Notes: generated by a model from the sequence alone, not told the origin. 64,000 nt of DNA from Deinococcus hopiensis KR-140 (GCF_900176165.1 NZ_FWWU01000003.1:186001-250000), one strand, 5' to 3'; positions 41,075-50,237 are shown, counted from the first letter of the stretch. Made by a program: numbers and translations.

Positions 41075-42378
41075 CCGTGACCCGTTCTTCGCCCTCGGTG
41101 GGGGCCTCAGCAGGGGCCTCGCCGGTACGCCGAAGAGGCGGCATCGGACTGGGCGGGGCGCTCACGATTGCCTGGCGCGCGATCACGGGAACGCCCATGC
41201 GCTCTGTCCTGACCGCCCTCGGCGTGATTATCGGTGTGGCCGCCGTCGTCGCCCTCACCGCCATCGGGCAGGGCAGCACGGCGGGCGTCACGCGCAACCT
41301 CCAGTCGCTGGGCACCAACCTGCTGACCGTGCAGAGCGCGCGCGGCGGGGGAGGCGGGAGCCTGGTCCGCTCCGGTCCGCGGCAGACCATCACGGTAAAA
41401 GACGCCGCCGCCCTCGCCACCGCCTTCGGCTCCCGCATCGCGGGGGTGGCCCCCGCCGCCCAGAGCAGCGTGCAGGCCAAGCTGGGCAGCAGCAACACCC
41501 AGGTCACGGTGCTGGGCACCTGGCCCGCCTATGAGACGGTCCGCAACAGTCCCGTGGCCTCGGGCAGCTATTTCACCCAGGCGGAGGTGGACGCGAGAAA
41601 GCGCGTCGCCGTGATCGGCGCGCAGGTGGTGACCGACCTCTTTGGCGAAGGCGCGAACCCGGTGGGCCAGAAGCTGCGCCTGGGCAGCGTGAACTTCACG
41701 GTGGTGGGCGTGCTGCCCGACAAGGGCAACAGCGGCTTCGGCAACGCCAACAGTCAGGTGCTGATTCCGCTGAGCACCTACCTCCAGCGCTTCGCCCGCA
41801 CCAATAGCGCGAGCGGCCAGCCCACCGTGAACAACGTCTACCTGCAGGCCGCCGACGCGAAGGACCTCACGCAGCTCCAGACGGACGTGACGGACCTGCT
41901 GAGCGTGCGGCACAAGCAGACCGATCCCGACAACCTGGATTTTCAGGTGCAGAACCAGGCGGACGCGCTGGAGAGCCTGAGCAGCGTGACGACCACGCTG
42001 ACCGTCCTGGTGGGGGCCATCGCGGGCATCAGCCTGCTCGTCGGCGGCATCGGGATCATGAACATCATGCTGGTGTCGGTCACGGAGCGCACCCGCGAGA
42101 TCGGCGTGCGCAAAGCGCTGGGAGCCAAACCGCGCGACATCCTCACGCAGTTTCTGGTGGAGGCCAGCCTGCTCTCGGTGGGCGGCGGGCTGATTGGCCT
42201 GCTGCTGGGCGTCGCTGCCGCCTACGCCGGCAAACTCTTCGGCATTGCCCCCGTCTTCAGCCTCACGCCCATGCTCGTTGCCTTCGCGTTCAGCGCGCTG
42301 GTGGGGGTGTTTTTCGGGTATTACCCCGCCGCCCGCGCGGCGCGGCTCGATCCGGTGGACAGCCTGCGGTACGAGTGA
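41071..42378 (+). CDS. MacB-type ABC transporter permease
   Basis: A 435-aa permease. TM1 follows IAWRAITGTPMRSVLTALGV, then a periplasmic MacB_PCD domain of about 220 residues. Three C-terminal TMs form the FtsX domain (VLVGAIAGISLLVGGIGIMN, EIGVRKALGAKPRDILTQFL, VGVFFGYYPAARAARLDPVD). It completes the MacAB-TolC-like tripartite exporter. In other bacteria such pumps export peptides, macrolides or siderophores; the substrate here is unknown. Confidence 0.94.
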
Positions 42379-42434
42379 AGCCCTCAGCGTTCGGCCATCC
42401 GCCTTTTGCTTTCAGCCCCCTTAAGGAGTTCAAG

Positions 42435-43040
42435 ATGCGTTTTTCCAAGATCAACCCGGCCCTGCTCGCCCTGCCCTTCGCCCTGACCCTCGCCAGCGCC
42501 CAGCAGGGTGGCGGGGGAACGGGAACGGGGCAGCGCCAGATGACGCCCGAGATGCGGGCCCGCATGGCGCAGATGCGGCCCATCATCGACCTCTCGCAGA
42601 CGGTGCGGCTGCTCCCCGAGCTGGAGAAGAATAAGACCACGGCCGTCACGAAGGCCCAGGCCAAGAGTCTGCTCACCATCCTGACCGCCCTGCAAAAGGC
42701 GAGCGCCGTGCAGCCGAACGACGCGAAGAAATACCTGGCGCAGATCGAGGACAAGATCCTGACCGACAAGCAGCTCACGGCGATGGACACCCTGATGCTG
42801 AACGCCGAAAAGGAGCGGGCGGCGCAGCGGGCCAAGCGCCAGCAGGGCGGTCAGACGGGTCGGGCCCGCATTCCCGGGATTCCCGGCGGTCTCCTGCCCG
42901 GCCAGGGTGGACAGCGTCAGGGCGGCCAGAACGGTCAGGGTCAGAACGGACAGGGACAGCCCGGCCAGTTCAACCCCTTCAAGGGAGGGCGTGGGTCCGA
43001 CGAGCTGAAAGCGTACATCTCGGTGTTGCAAAAGAAGTAG
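42435..43040 (+). CDS. Small secreted Gln/Gly-rich protein of the exporter operon
   Basis: A 201-aa protein with a signal peptide (INPALLALPFALTLASAQQG). A helical middle follows (LRMRP-like MRPIIDLSQTVRLLPELEKN, KTTAVTKAQAKSLLTILTAL, LAQIEDKILTDKQLTAMDTL), then a low-complexity tail of GQ and QGG units. The start at 42435 follows AAGGAG. It is the last gene after the permease and lies before a strong hairpin. The family is unknown. It could be a periplasmic accessory or a metal- or stress-sensing helical protein such as the CpxP type; that idea is speculative. Confidence 0.7.
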   Translation: MRFSKINPALLALPFALTLASAQQGGGGTGTGQRQMTPEMRARMAQMRPIIDLSQTVRLLPELEKNKTTAVTKAQAKSLLTILTALQKASAVQPNDAKKYLAQIEDKILTDKQLTAMDTLMLNAEKERAAQRAKRQQGGQTGRARIPGIPGGLLPGQGGQRQGGQNGQGQNGQGQPGQFNPFKGGRGSDELKAYISVLQKK

Positions 43041-43048
43041 TGGCGGCA

Positions 43049-43092
43049 AAGGCCAGGGCCAGCGGAGAAAGCGTCCCGCTGGCCCTGGCCTT
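43049..43092. terminator. 17-bp perfect hairpin between convergent operons
   Basis: AAGGCCAGGGCCAGCGG pairs perfectly with CCGCTGGCCCTGGCCTT around a 10-base loop. It lies between the exporter operon end and the convergent aminosugar operon end. A T-tract is absent apart from the TT at the base, so termination may be bidirectional and hairpin-based. Confidence 0.65.
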
Positions 43093-43105
43093 GTGCGCCG
43101 TGTTG

Positions 43106-44164
43106 CTACCGCGTGCGCGTGACCTTGCTCAGGAGGGGCGGCTGATCGGGATTGAGACCTTTGTGAAGCGCGAGGTGGGCGGCGAACAGGTAAAAGGCCA
43201 GGGCGCTGGGCACCGGATCGGTCAGGGCGTGGCCGGTTCCCGGCGTGTGCAGGGTGCTGCCCGCCGCCGGGCCGAGGGTCCTGAGGTCCGCGCCGCCCGA
43301 TTGCAACTCTGCGTAGGCCGAGGCCGCCGCGTCCGCCGCTGCGTCGCTGGGCGCGAAACCCAGCAGGGGCACCCCCTCGGCGAGGAGGCGCTTGGGACCG
43401 TGGCTGAACTCGGCGGCGGAATACGCCTCGGCGTGAATGCCGCACGTCTCCTTGAGTTTCAGCGCTGCCTCCTGCGCCACGCCGAAGTGCAGGCCCCGCG
43501 CAAGCACAAGCAGGTTTTCCGCGAAGCGGTAGCGCTCGGCCAAGCTTTGCGCCGACTCTTCCAACCCCAGCGTGGCCTCCAGCGCGGCGGGCAGGGCCTC
43601 GAGCGCGTCGGTGAGCGCGGCGTCTCCCGTGAGCTCCGCGATCACCGGCAACAGGGCGGTCAGGCTGGCAAGGTAACTCTTGGTGGCCGCCACCGCCCGC
43701 TCCTCGCCGCAGCGCAGCGGCAACACGAACTCCGCCTCCCGCGAGAGGTCGCTGCCTTCCACATTCACCAGCGCCACCGTCAGGGCCCCGCCCTCCCGCG
43801 CCATCCGGACGTTCTCCACCACGTCCGGGCTGGCCCCCGACTGCGACACGGCGATCACGAGCGCGCCGCGCAGGTCCAGATTCGCGCCGTACAGGGTATG
43901 CACGCTGGGCCCCAGGCTGGCGACGGGCAGCGCGAGGTGGGTTTCGAGGGCGTATTTCAGGACTGTGCAGGCGTGGTCGCTGCTGCCGCGCGCCACCGTG
44001 ACGGCGTAGAGGGGACGGCGCTCCCGCAGGGCGGCCACCAGCGCCGAGACGGTGGCGGCGTTCTCCGTGAGCTGGCGGCGCACGACGTCAGGCGCCTCGC
44101 GGGCTTCTTGCAGCATCAGGGGAGCGGCTTTCGGAATGGCGGACGTCAGGGGGTCAAGGTTCAT
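43106..44164 (-). CDS. SIS-domain aminosugar-phosphate isomerase/deaminase (NagB-II/GlmS-C-like)
   Basis: A 352-aa protein with two SIS domains, like the isomerase half of GlmS but without the glutaminase half. Motifs are ARGSSDHACTVLKYALET, VIAVSQSGASPDVVENVRMA, SYLASLTALLPVI and KETCGIHAEAYSAAEFSHGP. Next to nagA it most likely deaminates and isomerises glucosamine-6-phosphate to fructose-6-phosphate (NagB-II type). Its start overlaps the nagA stop (ATGA). A synthetic role is unlikely without the glutaminase domain. Confidence 0.88.
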   Translation of the reverse strand: MNLDPLTSAIPKAAPLMLQEAREAPDVVRRQLTENAATVSALVAALRERRPLYAVTVARGSSDHACTVLKYALETHLALPVASLGPSVHTLYGANLDLRGALVIAVSQSGASPDVVENVRMAREGGALTVALVNVEGSDLSREAEFVLPLRCGEERAVAATKSYLASLTALLPVIAELTGDAALTDALEALPAALEATLGLEESAQSLAERYRFAENLLVLARGLHFGVAQEAALKLKETCGIHAEAYSAAEFSHGPKRLLAEGVPLLGFAPSDAAADAAASAYAELQSGGADLRTLGPAAGSTLHTPGTGHALTDPVPSALAFYLFAAHLALHKGLNPDQPPLLSKVTRTR

Positions 44165-45288
44165 GGTCGTTCCTCCAGGACGGGTTGGCCGCCCACATAC
44201 ACCTGCTGCACGTTCAGGTCCCGGTCCAGCACCGTCACGTCGGCGCGCAGCCCCACCTCCAGGCGGCCCCGGTCCTCCAGGCCCACAGAGGCGGCAGGTA
44301 CGCCGCTCAGCATGGCGCTCGCCTCGGGCAGCGGCAGGCCCAGCGCCACAGCGTTTCTCAGGGCCGCGTCCATCGTCAGCACGCTTCCGGCCAGTGTGCC
44401 GTCGGCCAGCGTGGCCTTGCCGCCCCGCACCGTGACGTGCTGCCCGCCGAGTTCGCTCTCGCCGTCGCCCATTCCGGCGGCGCGCATGGCGTCGGTGATG
44501 ATCAGCACGCGCCCGGGGGCCGCCGCCCGCGCCAGGTTCACGCTCACCGGGTGAACGTGGATGCCGTCGAGAATGATCTCCAAAAAGGCCTGTGGGTCTG
44601 CCATCAGCGCCCCAGGCGGCCCGGGAAGCCGGCCCTCTACCCCGCCCATCGCGTTGAAGAGGTGGGTGGCGCAGCCCCGCCCGCCCGCGGCGTGAACCCG
44701 GTTGAGCAGCGCCGCGACCGTCTCCGCGTCTGCCCGCGTGTGCCCGAGGCCCACCCGCACCCCCGCAGCCACAAAGGCGAGCGCCGCCGCCTCCGCGCCT
44801 GGTAACTCTGGGGCGAGCGTGACTGCCCGGACCACGCCCGCCTCCAGCACCTGCGCCACCCGCTCGGGCGTCGGGTCCACCGCGTGGGGAGGCTGTGCTC
44901 CCAGCCGTCCCGGGCTGATAAAGGGCCCTTCGAGGTGCGCGCCCACGATGTCTGCCCCACCGGGAACGCCCCCGGCGTCCATCACCTCGCGTACCCCCCA
45001 TAGCGCGCCCAGCACCCGCGCCCACTCGTGCGTGATCGTGGTGGGCAGCAGCGTGGTGGTGCCGCGCTGCGCGTGCAGGCGCGCCAGGGTCCGCACCCCC
45101 TCCGGGCCGTCCATCGCGTCTCCGCCCCCGCCGCCATGCACGTGGGTGTCCACGAAGCCGGGCAGCAGGAACACGCCCTCCGGGGCCGAGTCTTCGGCCG
45201 TCACGGCCTCCAGGTGTGTGCCGAACGCCACCCGGCCGGGCCGCACACCCTCCGGCAAGACGAGTTGCCCCCGGAGCGTGCGCGTCAC
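44161..45288 (-). CDS. nagA: N-acetylglucosamine-6-phosphate deacetylase
   Basis: A 375-aa amidohydrolase. The metal site has PGFVDTHVHGGGGGDAMDG, the Glu in GAHLEGPFISPGRLGA, His in VGLGHTRADAE and THLFNAMGG, and the catalytic Asp in LIITDAMRAAGM. It removes the acetyl group in GlcNAc catabolism. The start is GTG at 45288, and it overlaps the stop of a 14-codon mini-frame (45329-45285, MVSVFLSATPAVLA) that has AGGA upstream; that mini-frame may couple translation. It lies 88 bases after the rpiR gene and overlaps the SIS gene. Confidence 0.93.
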   Translation of the reverse strand: MTRTLRGQLVLPEGVRPGRVAFGTHLEAVTAEDSAPEGVFLLPGFVDTHVHGGGGGDAMDGPEGVRTLARLHAQRGTTTLLPTTITHEWARVLGALWGVREVMDAGGVPGGADIVGAHLEGPFISPGRLGAQPPHAVDPTPERVAQVLEAGVVRAVTLAPELPGAEAAALAFVAAGVRVGLGHTRADAETVAALLNRVHAAGGRGCATHLFNAMGGVEGRLPGPPGALMADPQAFLEIILDGIHVHPVSVNLARAAAPGRVLIITDAMRAAGMGDGESELGGQHVTVRGGKATLADGTLAGSVLTMDAALRNAVALGLPLPEASAMLSGVPAASVGLEDRGRLEVGLRADVTVLDRDLNVQQVYVGGQPVLEERP

Positions 45289-45376
45289 GCGAGGACCGCC
45301 GGGGTGGCGCTGAGGAAAACGGAAACCATATCCTGCTCCTTTGCTGAGCGCTGACCGCCGAACGCCAAGCGCTCCA

Positions 45377-46279
45377 TCAGTACTTCTTCTCCACCACAGA
45401 CTCTGCAGTTTCGCGCAGCAGGGCGTCGGCTCCCGGCAACCGGGGCAGCAGCGTGAGGTAGAGCGCCTCGATAATCAGGACCTGGCTGACCAGACTGCTG
45501 ATCGCGCCCCCCGCGAGGGGCGCTTCCGGACTCGCGGTGGACAGCACCTCGCGGGCGTAGCGCGTGACCGGCGACGAGGCGCGGTGCGTGACCGCCACCG
45601 TGAAGGCCCCCCGCGCGGCGGCGAGCTTGAGGGTCTGCACCGTGTCGATGGTGCTGCCCGAACGCGTCAGTCCGATGACCACGCCCCCCGTCCGCTGGGT
45701 GGCGGCGGCCACCGCCGCGAGGTGCGGGTCGGTGTGGGCGATGGCCATCACGCCCACCCGCGCGAGCTTGTTTGCCAGAAACTGCGCCGAGAGCCCGCTG
45801 TTGCTCTGCCCCGCCACGTCGACCCGGCGCGCATCGGCGATGGCCGCCGCCACCCGTTCCAGCGCGGCCGGGTCGACCAGGTGGCGGGTCCCCTGTACGG
45901 CCTGGGTGACCTGATGGGCGGCCAGCGACAGGGGATCGGTCTCCCCCACTGCCGTCTCCCCCACCGACGTCAGGACGTCTCCCGACAGCGCGATCTTAAA
46001 GGCGTGAAAGCCGGAAAAGCCCAGGCGGCGGCACAGCCGCGTGACGGTGCTCTCCACCACCCCCGCCGCCGTCGCCAGTTCGGTGATGGTCTGGTAGATC
46101 ACTTCCTCCGGGTGCGCGTTGACGTACGCCGCCACCCGGCCCAGGGTGGGCGGCAGCTGCGCCTGTTCGGCCATCAGGCGGCTCAGGGCACTTGGCCTGC
46201 CATTGCCAGTCCGGGTGGCGGCCTGGGTCCCGCTGGGTTTGGAAGTAGGGGTAGGCGGCGAAACGAACAGATCGGTCAA
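45377..46279 (-). CDS. RpiR/MurR-family regulator (HTH-SIS)
   Basis: A 300-aa regulator. The N-terminal HTH is TLGRVAAYVNAHPEEVIYQT with ITELATAAGVVESTVTRLCR and LGFSGFHAFK. The C-terminal SIS domain has DVAGQSNSGLSAQFLANKLA and GLTRSGSTIDTVQTLKLAAA, which bind a sugar phosphate. The start is read as TTG at 46279 because GGAGG lies seven bases upstream; longer frames are not supported. It heads the nag operon and probably senses GlcNAc-6-P or GlcN-6-P and represses its own promoter. Confidence 0.88.
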   Translation of the reverse strand: MTDLFVSPPTPTSKPSGTQAATRTGNGRPSALSRLMAEQAQLPPTLGRVAAYVNAHPEEVIYQTITELATAAGVVESTVTRLCRRLGFSGFHAFKIALSGDVLTSVGETAVGETDPLSLAAHQVTQAVQGTRHLVDPAALERVAAAIADARRVDVAGQSNSGLSAQFLANKLARVGVMAIAHTDPHLAAVAAATQRTGGVVIGLTRSGSTIDTVQTLKLAAARGAFTVAVTHRASSPVTRYAREVLSTASPEAPLAGGAISSLVSQVLIIEALYLTLLPRLPGADALLRETAESVVEKKY

Positions 46280-46345
46280 GCGCGGACCTCCAGAGCAGGA
46301 TGCTCCCGGCGGATGACCTGTCTGGAAACCGTCTGGGATGGCTTC

Positions 46346-46374
46346 AGAGTAGGAATGAAAATAATTTCTGTCAA
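46346..46374 (-). promoter_or_regulatory. rpiR-nag promoter with palindrome in the spacer
   Basis: On the minus strand TTGACA (46369-46374) and TACTCT (46346-46351) are separated by 17 bases. The spacer contains GAAATTATTTTC (46357-46368), a GAAA-N4-TTTC palindrome. It is the likely RpiR operator for autoregulation. Confidence 0.65.
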
Positions 46375-46621
46375 GTGGCTTGTGGATGCAATTCTTTTGC
46401 GGCAATGCCGAAACTGCTTGCGTCCTGCGCTCCTGCTTTCCAGATTTCGGGCGCACTATTACGCTATAAACGTAATAAGTCCTTTGTCCTCAGGGCTTGG
46501 CGCTCCGGGAAAACCCGGGGTCGAAAACTGTCAGGAAAAAACCGAAAGAACCCTTCGTCACCTGCGCAGGTAGGCGCGCCCGCGGTGTTCACGGTTCTCG
46601 TCTCCTTAAGGTGATGAAAGG

Positions 46622-46659
46622 CCGGGCAGAACAACGCGCTTCAGCGTTGTTCTGCCCGG
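46622..46659 (-). terminator. Rho-independent terminator of the aldo/keto reductase
   Basis: CCGGGCAGAACAACGC pairs perfectly over 16 bp with GCGTTGTTCTGCCCGG around a 6-base loop, ending in CCTTTC on the minus strand. It lies about 20 bases after the reductase stop. Confidence 0.8.
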
Positions 46660-46677
46660 GGGATGCGATCCGTAGGC

Positions 46678-47649
46678 CTACCAGGCGTAGGCCTCTGGGG
46701 CCTGGCCGCCGGGACCGGGCCAAATGGCGTCCAGGGCTTCGAGCGTTTGCGCAGACAGCGTGATGTCCAGCGCACGCACGTTTTCCTCCAGCTGCTCCAG
46801 GGTACGCGGACCGATGATGGGGGCCGTGACCGCCGGACGACTCAGGAGCCAGGCGAGCGCCACATCTGCGGGCCGCTCGCCCAGGTCGCGGCACAGGTCT
46901 TCGTAGCGCTCCAGCTGCGAACGGTGCTTCTCGATCTGGCCCTGCATCCGTTCGCTGGCGCGCCGGCCCTCACTGACTTTTTGCAGCACGCCGCCGAGCA
47001 GGCCGCCGCCGAGGGGACTCCACGGAATCAACCCCACCCCGAACGCCTGACAGGCGGGGATCACTTCCAGTTCGATCATGCGGGCATTGAGGTTGTACAG
47101 GCTCTGTTCGGACACCAGGCCCACGAAGTGCCTCGCCTGCGCGAGGGTGTTGGCCTGGGCGATATTCCAGCCCGCGAAGTTGCTCGACCCCACGTACAGC
47201 ACCATGCCCTGCGCGACCAGCCATTCCATCGCCTGCCACACCTCTTCCCAGGGCGTGGCGCGGTCGATGTGGTGCATCTGGTAGAGGTCGATATGGTCGG
47301 TCTTGAGACGCCGCAGGCTGTCCTCGCAGGCCCGCCGGATGTGATACGCGGAAAGCTTCTGGTCGTTGGGCCCCTCGCCCATCTTGCCGTACACCTTGGT
47401 TGCCAGGACGATCTGGTCACGCTTGCCTGGATTTTTCTCCAGCCAGCGTCCGATAATTCCCTCGGTCACGCCCTCGCCCAGCTTCCAGCCGTACACGTCG
47501 GCGGTGTCGAAGAAGTTCAGTCCGAGGTCCAGGGCGCGGTCCATGATGCGGTACGAATCCTCTTCGGTGGTCTCGGGGCCGAAATTCATGGTGCCCAGGC
47601 AGAGCGGGCTCACCTGCAGGCCCGTGCGTCCAAGGTGGCGGTAGTCCAT
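46678..47649 (-). CDS. Aldo/keto reductase
   Basis: A 323-aa TIM-barrel NADPH reductase. It opens MDYRHLGRTGLQVSPLCLGT. The catalytic tetrad is visible as Asp and Tyr in FFDTADVYGW, Lys in VLATKVYGK and His in IDLYQMHHID. NADP-binding elements are IPWSPLGGGLL and APIIGPRTLEQLEENV. The start follows AAGGAGG. It is monocistronic with its own terminator. The substrate is not determinable. It differs from the broken aldo/keto reductase at 6196-6391, which belongs to a different subgroup. Confidence 0.93.
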   Translation of the reverse strand: MDYRHLGRTGLQVSPLCLGTMNFGPETTEEDSYRIMDRALDLGLNFFDTADVYGWKLGEGVTEGIIGRWLEKNPGKRDQIVLATKVYGKMGEGPNDQKLSAYHIRRACEDSLRRLKTDHIDLYQMHHIDRATPWEEVWQAMEWLVAQGMVLYVGSSNFAGWNIAQANTLAQARHFVGLVSEQSLYNLNARMIELEVIPACQAFGVGLIPWSPLGGGLLGGVLQKVSEGRRASERMQGQIEKHRSQLERYEDLCRDLGERPADVALAWLLSRPAVTAPIIGPRTLEQLEENVRALDITLSAQTLEALDAIWPGPGGQAPEAYAW

Positions 47650-47756
47650 GGGGTTCCTCCTTCTGTTCTGGCTGACCCTACGCTCCGGCCCCCCGTCTCA
47701 ACCCGGCGTCAGCGCACTTTCTGAAGGCACTCCCGCCTCTCTGGAGGCGCTGCTCA

Positions 47757-48131
47757 TCAAGCGTGCGCCGCAGCAGCAGGCCTCTCCGCGCGCATCTGCC
47801 CATACGCCTGTCCCCAGGCAAACATGGCCTGGATGATCGGCTCCAGGCTCTGGCCCAGCTTGGTCAACGAGTACTCGACCCGGGGCGGTACCTCGGGGTA
47901 GACCTCGCGGTGCACCAGGCCGTCTGCCTCCAGCTCACGGAGTTGCAGGGTCAGCATGCGCTGGGTCACACCGCCCAGCTTGCGCTGCAGCTCGGAAAAA
48001 CGCAGCGGTCCACCGAGCAGGTGGTACAGGGCCACGGTCTTCCACTTGCCGCCGATCAGGTCCACCGTGGTGGTTACCGCGCAGCCGTGGACGCAGTTGT
48101 TCGGCGCGCGGCGCTTTCGGGATTGGGTCAT
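47757..48131 (-). CDS. HxlR-family transcriptional regulator
   Basis: A 124-aa winged-helix regulator. NNCVHGCAVTTTVDLIGGKW is the family N-terminus with a redox-prone Cys pair. GPLRFSELQRKLGGVTQRML and REVYPEVPPRVEYSLTKLGQ form the HTH and wing. The start at 48131 is preferred; a GTG two codons upstream is possible. It is divergent from the quinone-type oxidoreductase at 48304, an arrangement typical of HxlR regulators that sense quinones or aldehydes via the Cys pair and control the neighbour. Confidence 0.9.
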   Translation of the reverse strand: MTQSRKRRAPNNCVHGCAVTTTVDLIGGKWKTVALYHLLGGPLRFSELQRKLGGVTQRMLTLQLRELEADGLVHREVYPEVPPRVEYSLTKLGQSLEPIIQAMFAWGQAYGQMRAERPAAAAHA

Positions 48132-48303
48132 GGCCACAGCCTAAGGGGGTCAGTATAAAAAAGGGAAGTTCATACCTCTTGTGTGCGTACTTGCGCGGGG
48201 AGAACTGCCCACCTAGACTCCCGGCAGACGGGTCGGGAGGTGAAGTCCAGATTGATTTTCGCCTTCAGGCACGTCGTTTTTCCAAACAGAAACGAGGAGA
48301 CGC

Positions 48304-49230
48304 ATGCGAGCGATGATCATTCGGCAATACGGCCCCCCCGAGGTGCTCGAACCCACCGAGCTGCCTCTGCCCCAGCCTGCACCCGGCGAGGTGCGGGTGC
48401 AGGTTCACGCCGTGAGCATCAACCCGGTCGATTACAAACGCCGCCAGAACTGGGCGGGCCAGGCCCTGCCCGTCATTCTGGGCTGGGACGTTTCCGGCGT
48501 GGTGGACGCCCTGGGCGAGGGCGTAAAGGACTTTGCGGTGGGCGACGCGGTGTACGGCATGCTCCGCTTTCCACACGAGGGCCGCGCCTACGCCGAATAC
48601 GTGACGGCCCCGGTCACCGACATCGCGCTCAAGCCCGCCTCCCTCAGCCACGAGGAGGCTGCAGCGATGACGCTGGCTCCGCTCACGGCGTGGCAGGCTT
48701 TTGAGCGCATGGACCTGCGGGCGGGCCAGACGGTCCTGATCCACGCCGGGGCCGGGGGCGTGGGGCACTTTGCGGTGCAGCTTGCCCGGGCGCGAGGAGC
48801 GCGGGTGATCGCCACGGGCTCGGCCGCCAACCGCGACTTCATCCTGGGGCTGGGAGCGGATGAGGTGGTGGATTACCGCGCCCGCCCCTTCGAGGAGCAG
48901 GTCAGGAACGTCGACGCGGTGCTGGACACGGTGGGCGGCGACACCTTCACGCGCTCTTTCGGGGTGGTCCGGCCCGGTGGGTGGGTGGTCAGCATCGTGA
49001 CCCGCCCGACCGACGAGCACGCGGCACTCGCCCATGACCTCGGCGTCCGGGCGGAGTGGATTCTGGTGACGCCCTCGCGCGCACAACTGGAAGGGCTGTC
49101 CGCCCTGGCCGAGTCCGGACAGCTCAAACCGCACGTCAGCCAGACCTTTCCCCTGGCTGAGGTCACCGAGGCCCACAGGGCCCAGGCCACGGGGCGCAGC
49201 GTGGGGAAACTGGTCCTGACGGTGCGGTGA
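48304..49230 (+). CDS. NADP-dependent oxidoreductase (zinc-free MDR, quinone reductase-like)
   Basis: A 308-aa medium-chain reductase without zinc ligands. It opens MRAMIIRQYGPPEVLEPTEL, has the substrate region INPVDYKRRQNWAG and the nucleotide fold VLIHAGAGGVGHFAVQLARA. The GVG motif and the basic residue after it point to NADPH. It belongs to the quinone oxidoreductase group. The start follows GAGGAGACGC. Its divergent HxlR gene suggests induction by reactive carbonyls or quinones. Confidence 0.92.
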   Translation: MRAMIIRQYGPPEVLEPTELPLPQPAPGEVRVQVHAVSINPVDYKRRQNWAGQALPVILGWDVSGVVDALGEGVKDFAVGDAVYGMLRFPHEGRAYAEYVTAPVTDIALKPASLSHEEAAAMTLAPLTAWQAFERMDLRAGQTVLIHAGAGGVGHFAVQLARARGARVIATGSAANRDFILGLGADEVVDYRARPFEEQVRNVDAVLDTVGGDTFTRSFGVVRPGGWVVSIVTRPTDEHAALAHDLGVRAEWILVTPSRAQLEGLSALAESGQLKPHVSQTFPLAEVTEAHRAQATGRSVGKLVLTVR

Positions 49231-49256
49231 CCACCCAGCGTTGACCCCGGGCTCCC

Positions 49257-49661
49257 CTACTGCGTGCGGTTATCAGCGGCGGGCAGCTTGAGGAATCCGG
49301 CCGAATCCCTGCCGCCACGCTGCGCACGGAACCCAGGCCAGAGGGGCATGACGGCGAGGCACTCGCCGCGCCCGGTGAACAGCCGAACGGGAGAGGACTC
49401 CGCGTGGGGAACCGCACCGCTGGGCCCCTGGGTCACCCACCGTCCGACCGCCGCGGCGGCGCGCAGGGCGCAGGTCCGGGAGTCGGTGGGGGCAGAGGTG
49501 GGGAGCGGGAGCGGCGCGACCGTCACGATCTGGATCTGGGCGGCCGGAACGTCTCCGGGGCGCAGGCCGGTGGGCATCAGGGGCGTGACCTGCGCACAGG
49601 CCACGCCTCCCCACAGGACGGCCACAATCTGGGCCGTTCGCAGCAGGCGTGAGGGGTTCAT
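49257..49661 (-). CDS. Secreted hypothetical protein
   Basis: A 134-aa frame starting MNPSRLLRTAQIVAVLWGGV, with a signal peptide ending at ACAQ. The mature part is Pro- and Arg-rich (IQIVTVAPLPLPTSAPTDSR, CALRAAAAVGRWVTQG, PVRLFTGRGECLAVMPLWPG). Two Cys could pair. No family is recognised. It converges on the oxidoreductase gene 26 bases away. Codon use is like its neighbours. Confidence 0.6.
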   Translation of the reverse strand: MNPSRLLRTAQIVAVLWGGVACAQVTPLMPTGLRPGDVPAAQIQIVTVAPLPLPTSAPTDSRTCALRAAAAVGRWVTQGPSGAVPHAESSPVRLFTGRGECLAVMPLWPGFRAQRGGRDSAGFLKLPAADNRTQ

Positions 49662-49783
49662 GCCCCAGTGTGGCGCGGCGGACCCTCTCGCCGGTACGGG
49701 CGGGCCTTGAGCTGCCCCACAAACTCCCTTGAGGTTGGGAACAGGAGAATCACAGGATCAGCGGCGGCGCGCTGACCCCCCCG

Positions 49784-50237
49784 TTGCCGTTTTTCCACAT
49801 TTGCGGCCCCACCAACGTGAACGGAGCGTTACCCTGCACCCCGCGTCCCTCCCAGGAGTTCGCACGAGGAGCCTCCTTGGAAACGGTCACCATCGCGGGC
49901 GATTACCTGTACAAGCGGGATCTTCAGGCCAGGACCTATGACCTCGACGCCTTCCTGAAGGCCCGCATCTCCAATACCGGAGCGTTGGCGGCGGAGGGCG
50001 CGCAGATCATGTTCTGGTGCGCCGACGGGTACGCGCCCATCGCCAAGCTCAGCGACGTGCTGGGACAGGGGGCCTGATCGGCCGTGGCCCGACGCGCCCT
50101 ACAAGGACGCGGTTCTGAAGGCCGGCGCCACCGGCAATTACGTGGTGTGGAGAAATGCCCACTCCCCGGCCAAGCCCCAACCATGGGGCGTCGAGACGGT
50201 ATACATCCTGCCGGGGGACGCGGCGATCAAGAAGTGA
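49784..50237 (+). pseudogene. Unknown protein gene, frameshifted
   Basis: From a TTG at 49877 (preceded by GAGGAG) the frame reads ETVTIAGDYLYKRDLQARTY, ISNTGALAAEGAQIMFWCAD and GYAPIAKLSDVLGQG, then stops at 50075. One base over, at the GGGGG run near 50067-50071, the sense continues DRPWPDAPYKDAVLKAGATG, NYVVWRNAHSPAKPQPWGVE and TVYILPGDAAIKK to 50237. The joined product would be about 120 aa. The CADGYAPIAKLSDVL style recalls molybdopterin-oxidoreductase-like domains, but I am not sure. It may be a sequencing error in a G-run. Confidence 0.5.

Noticed and set aside
43040..44554. A 504-codon plus-strand frame opposite nagA and the SIS gene
   Set aside because: The minus-strand genes carry complete catalytic motifs; this frame is a high-GC shadow.
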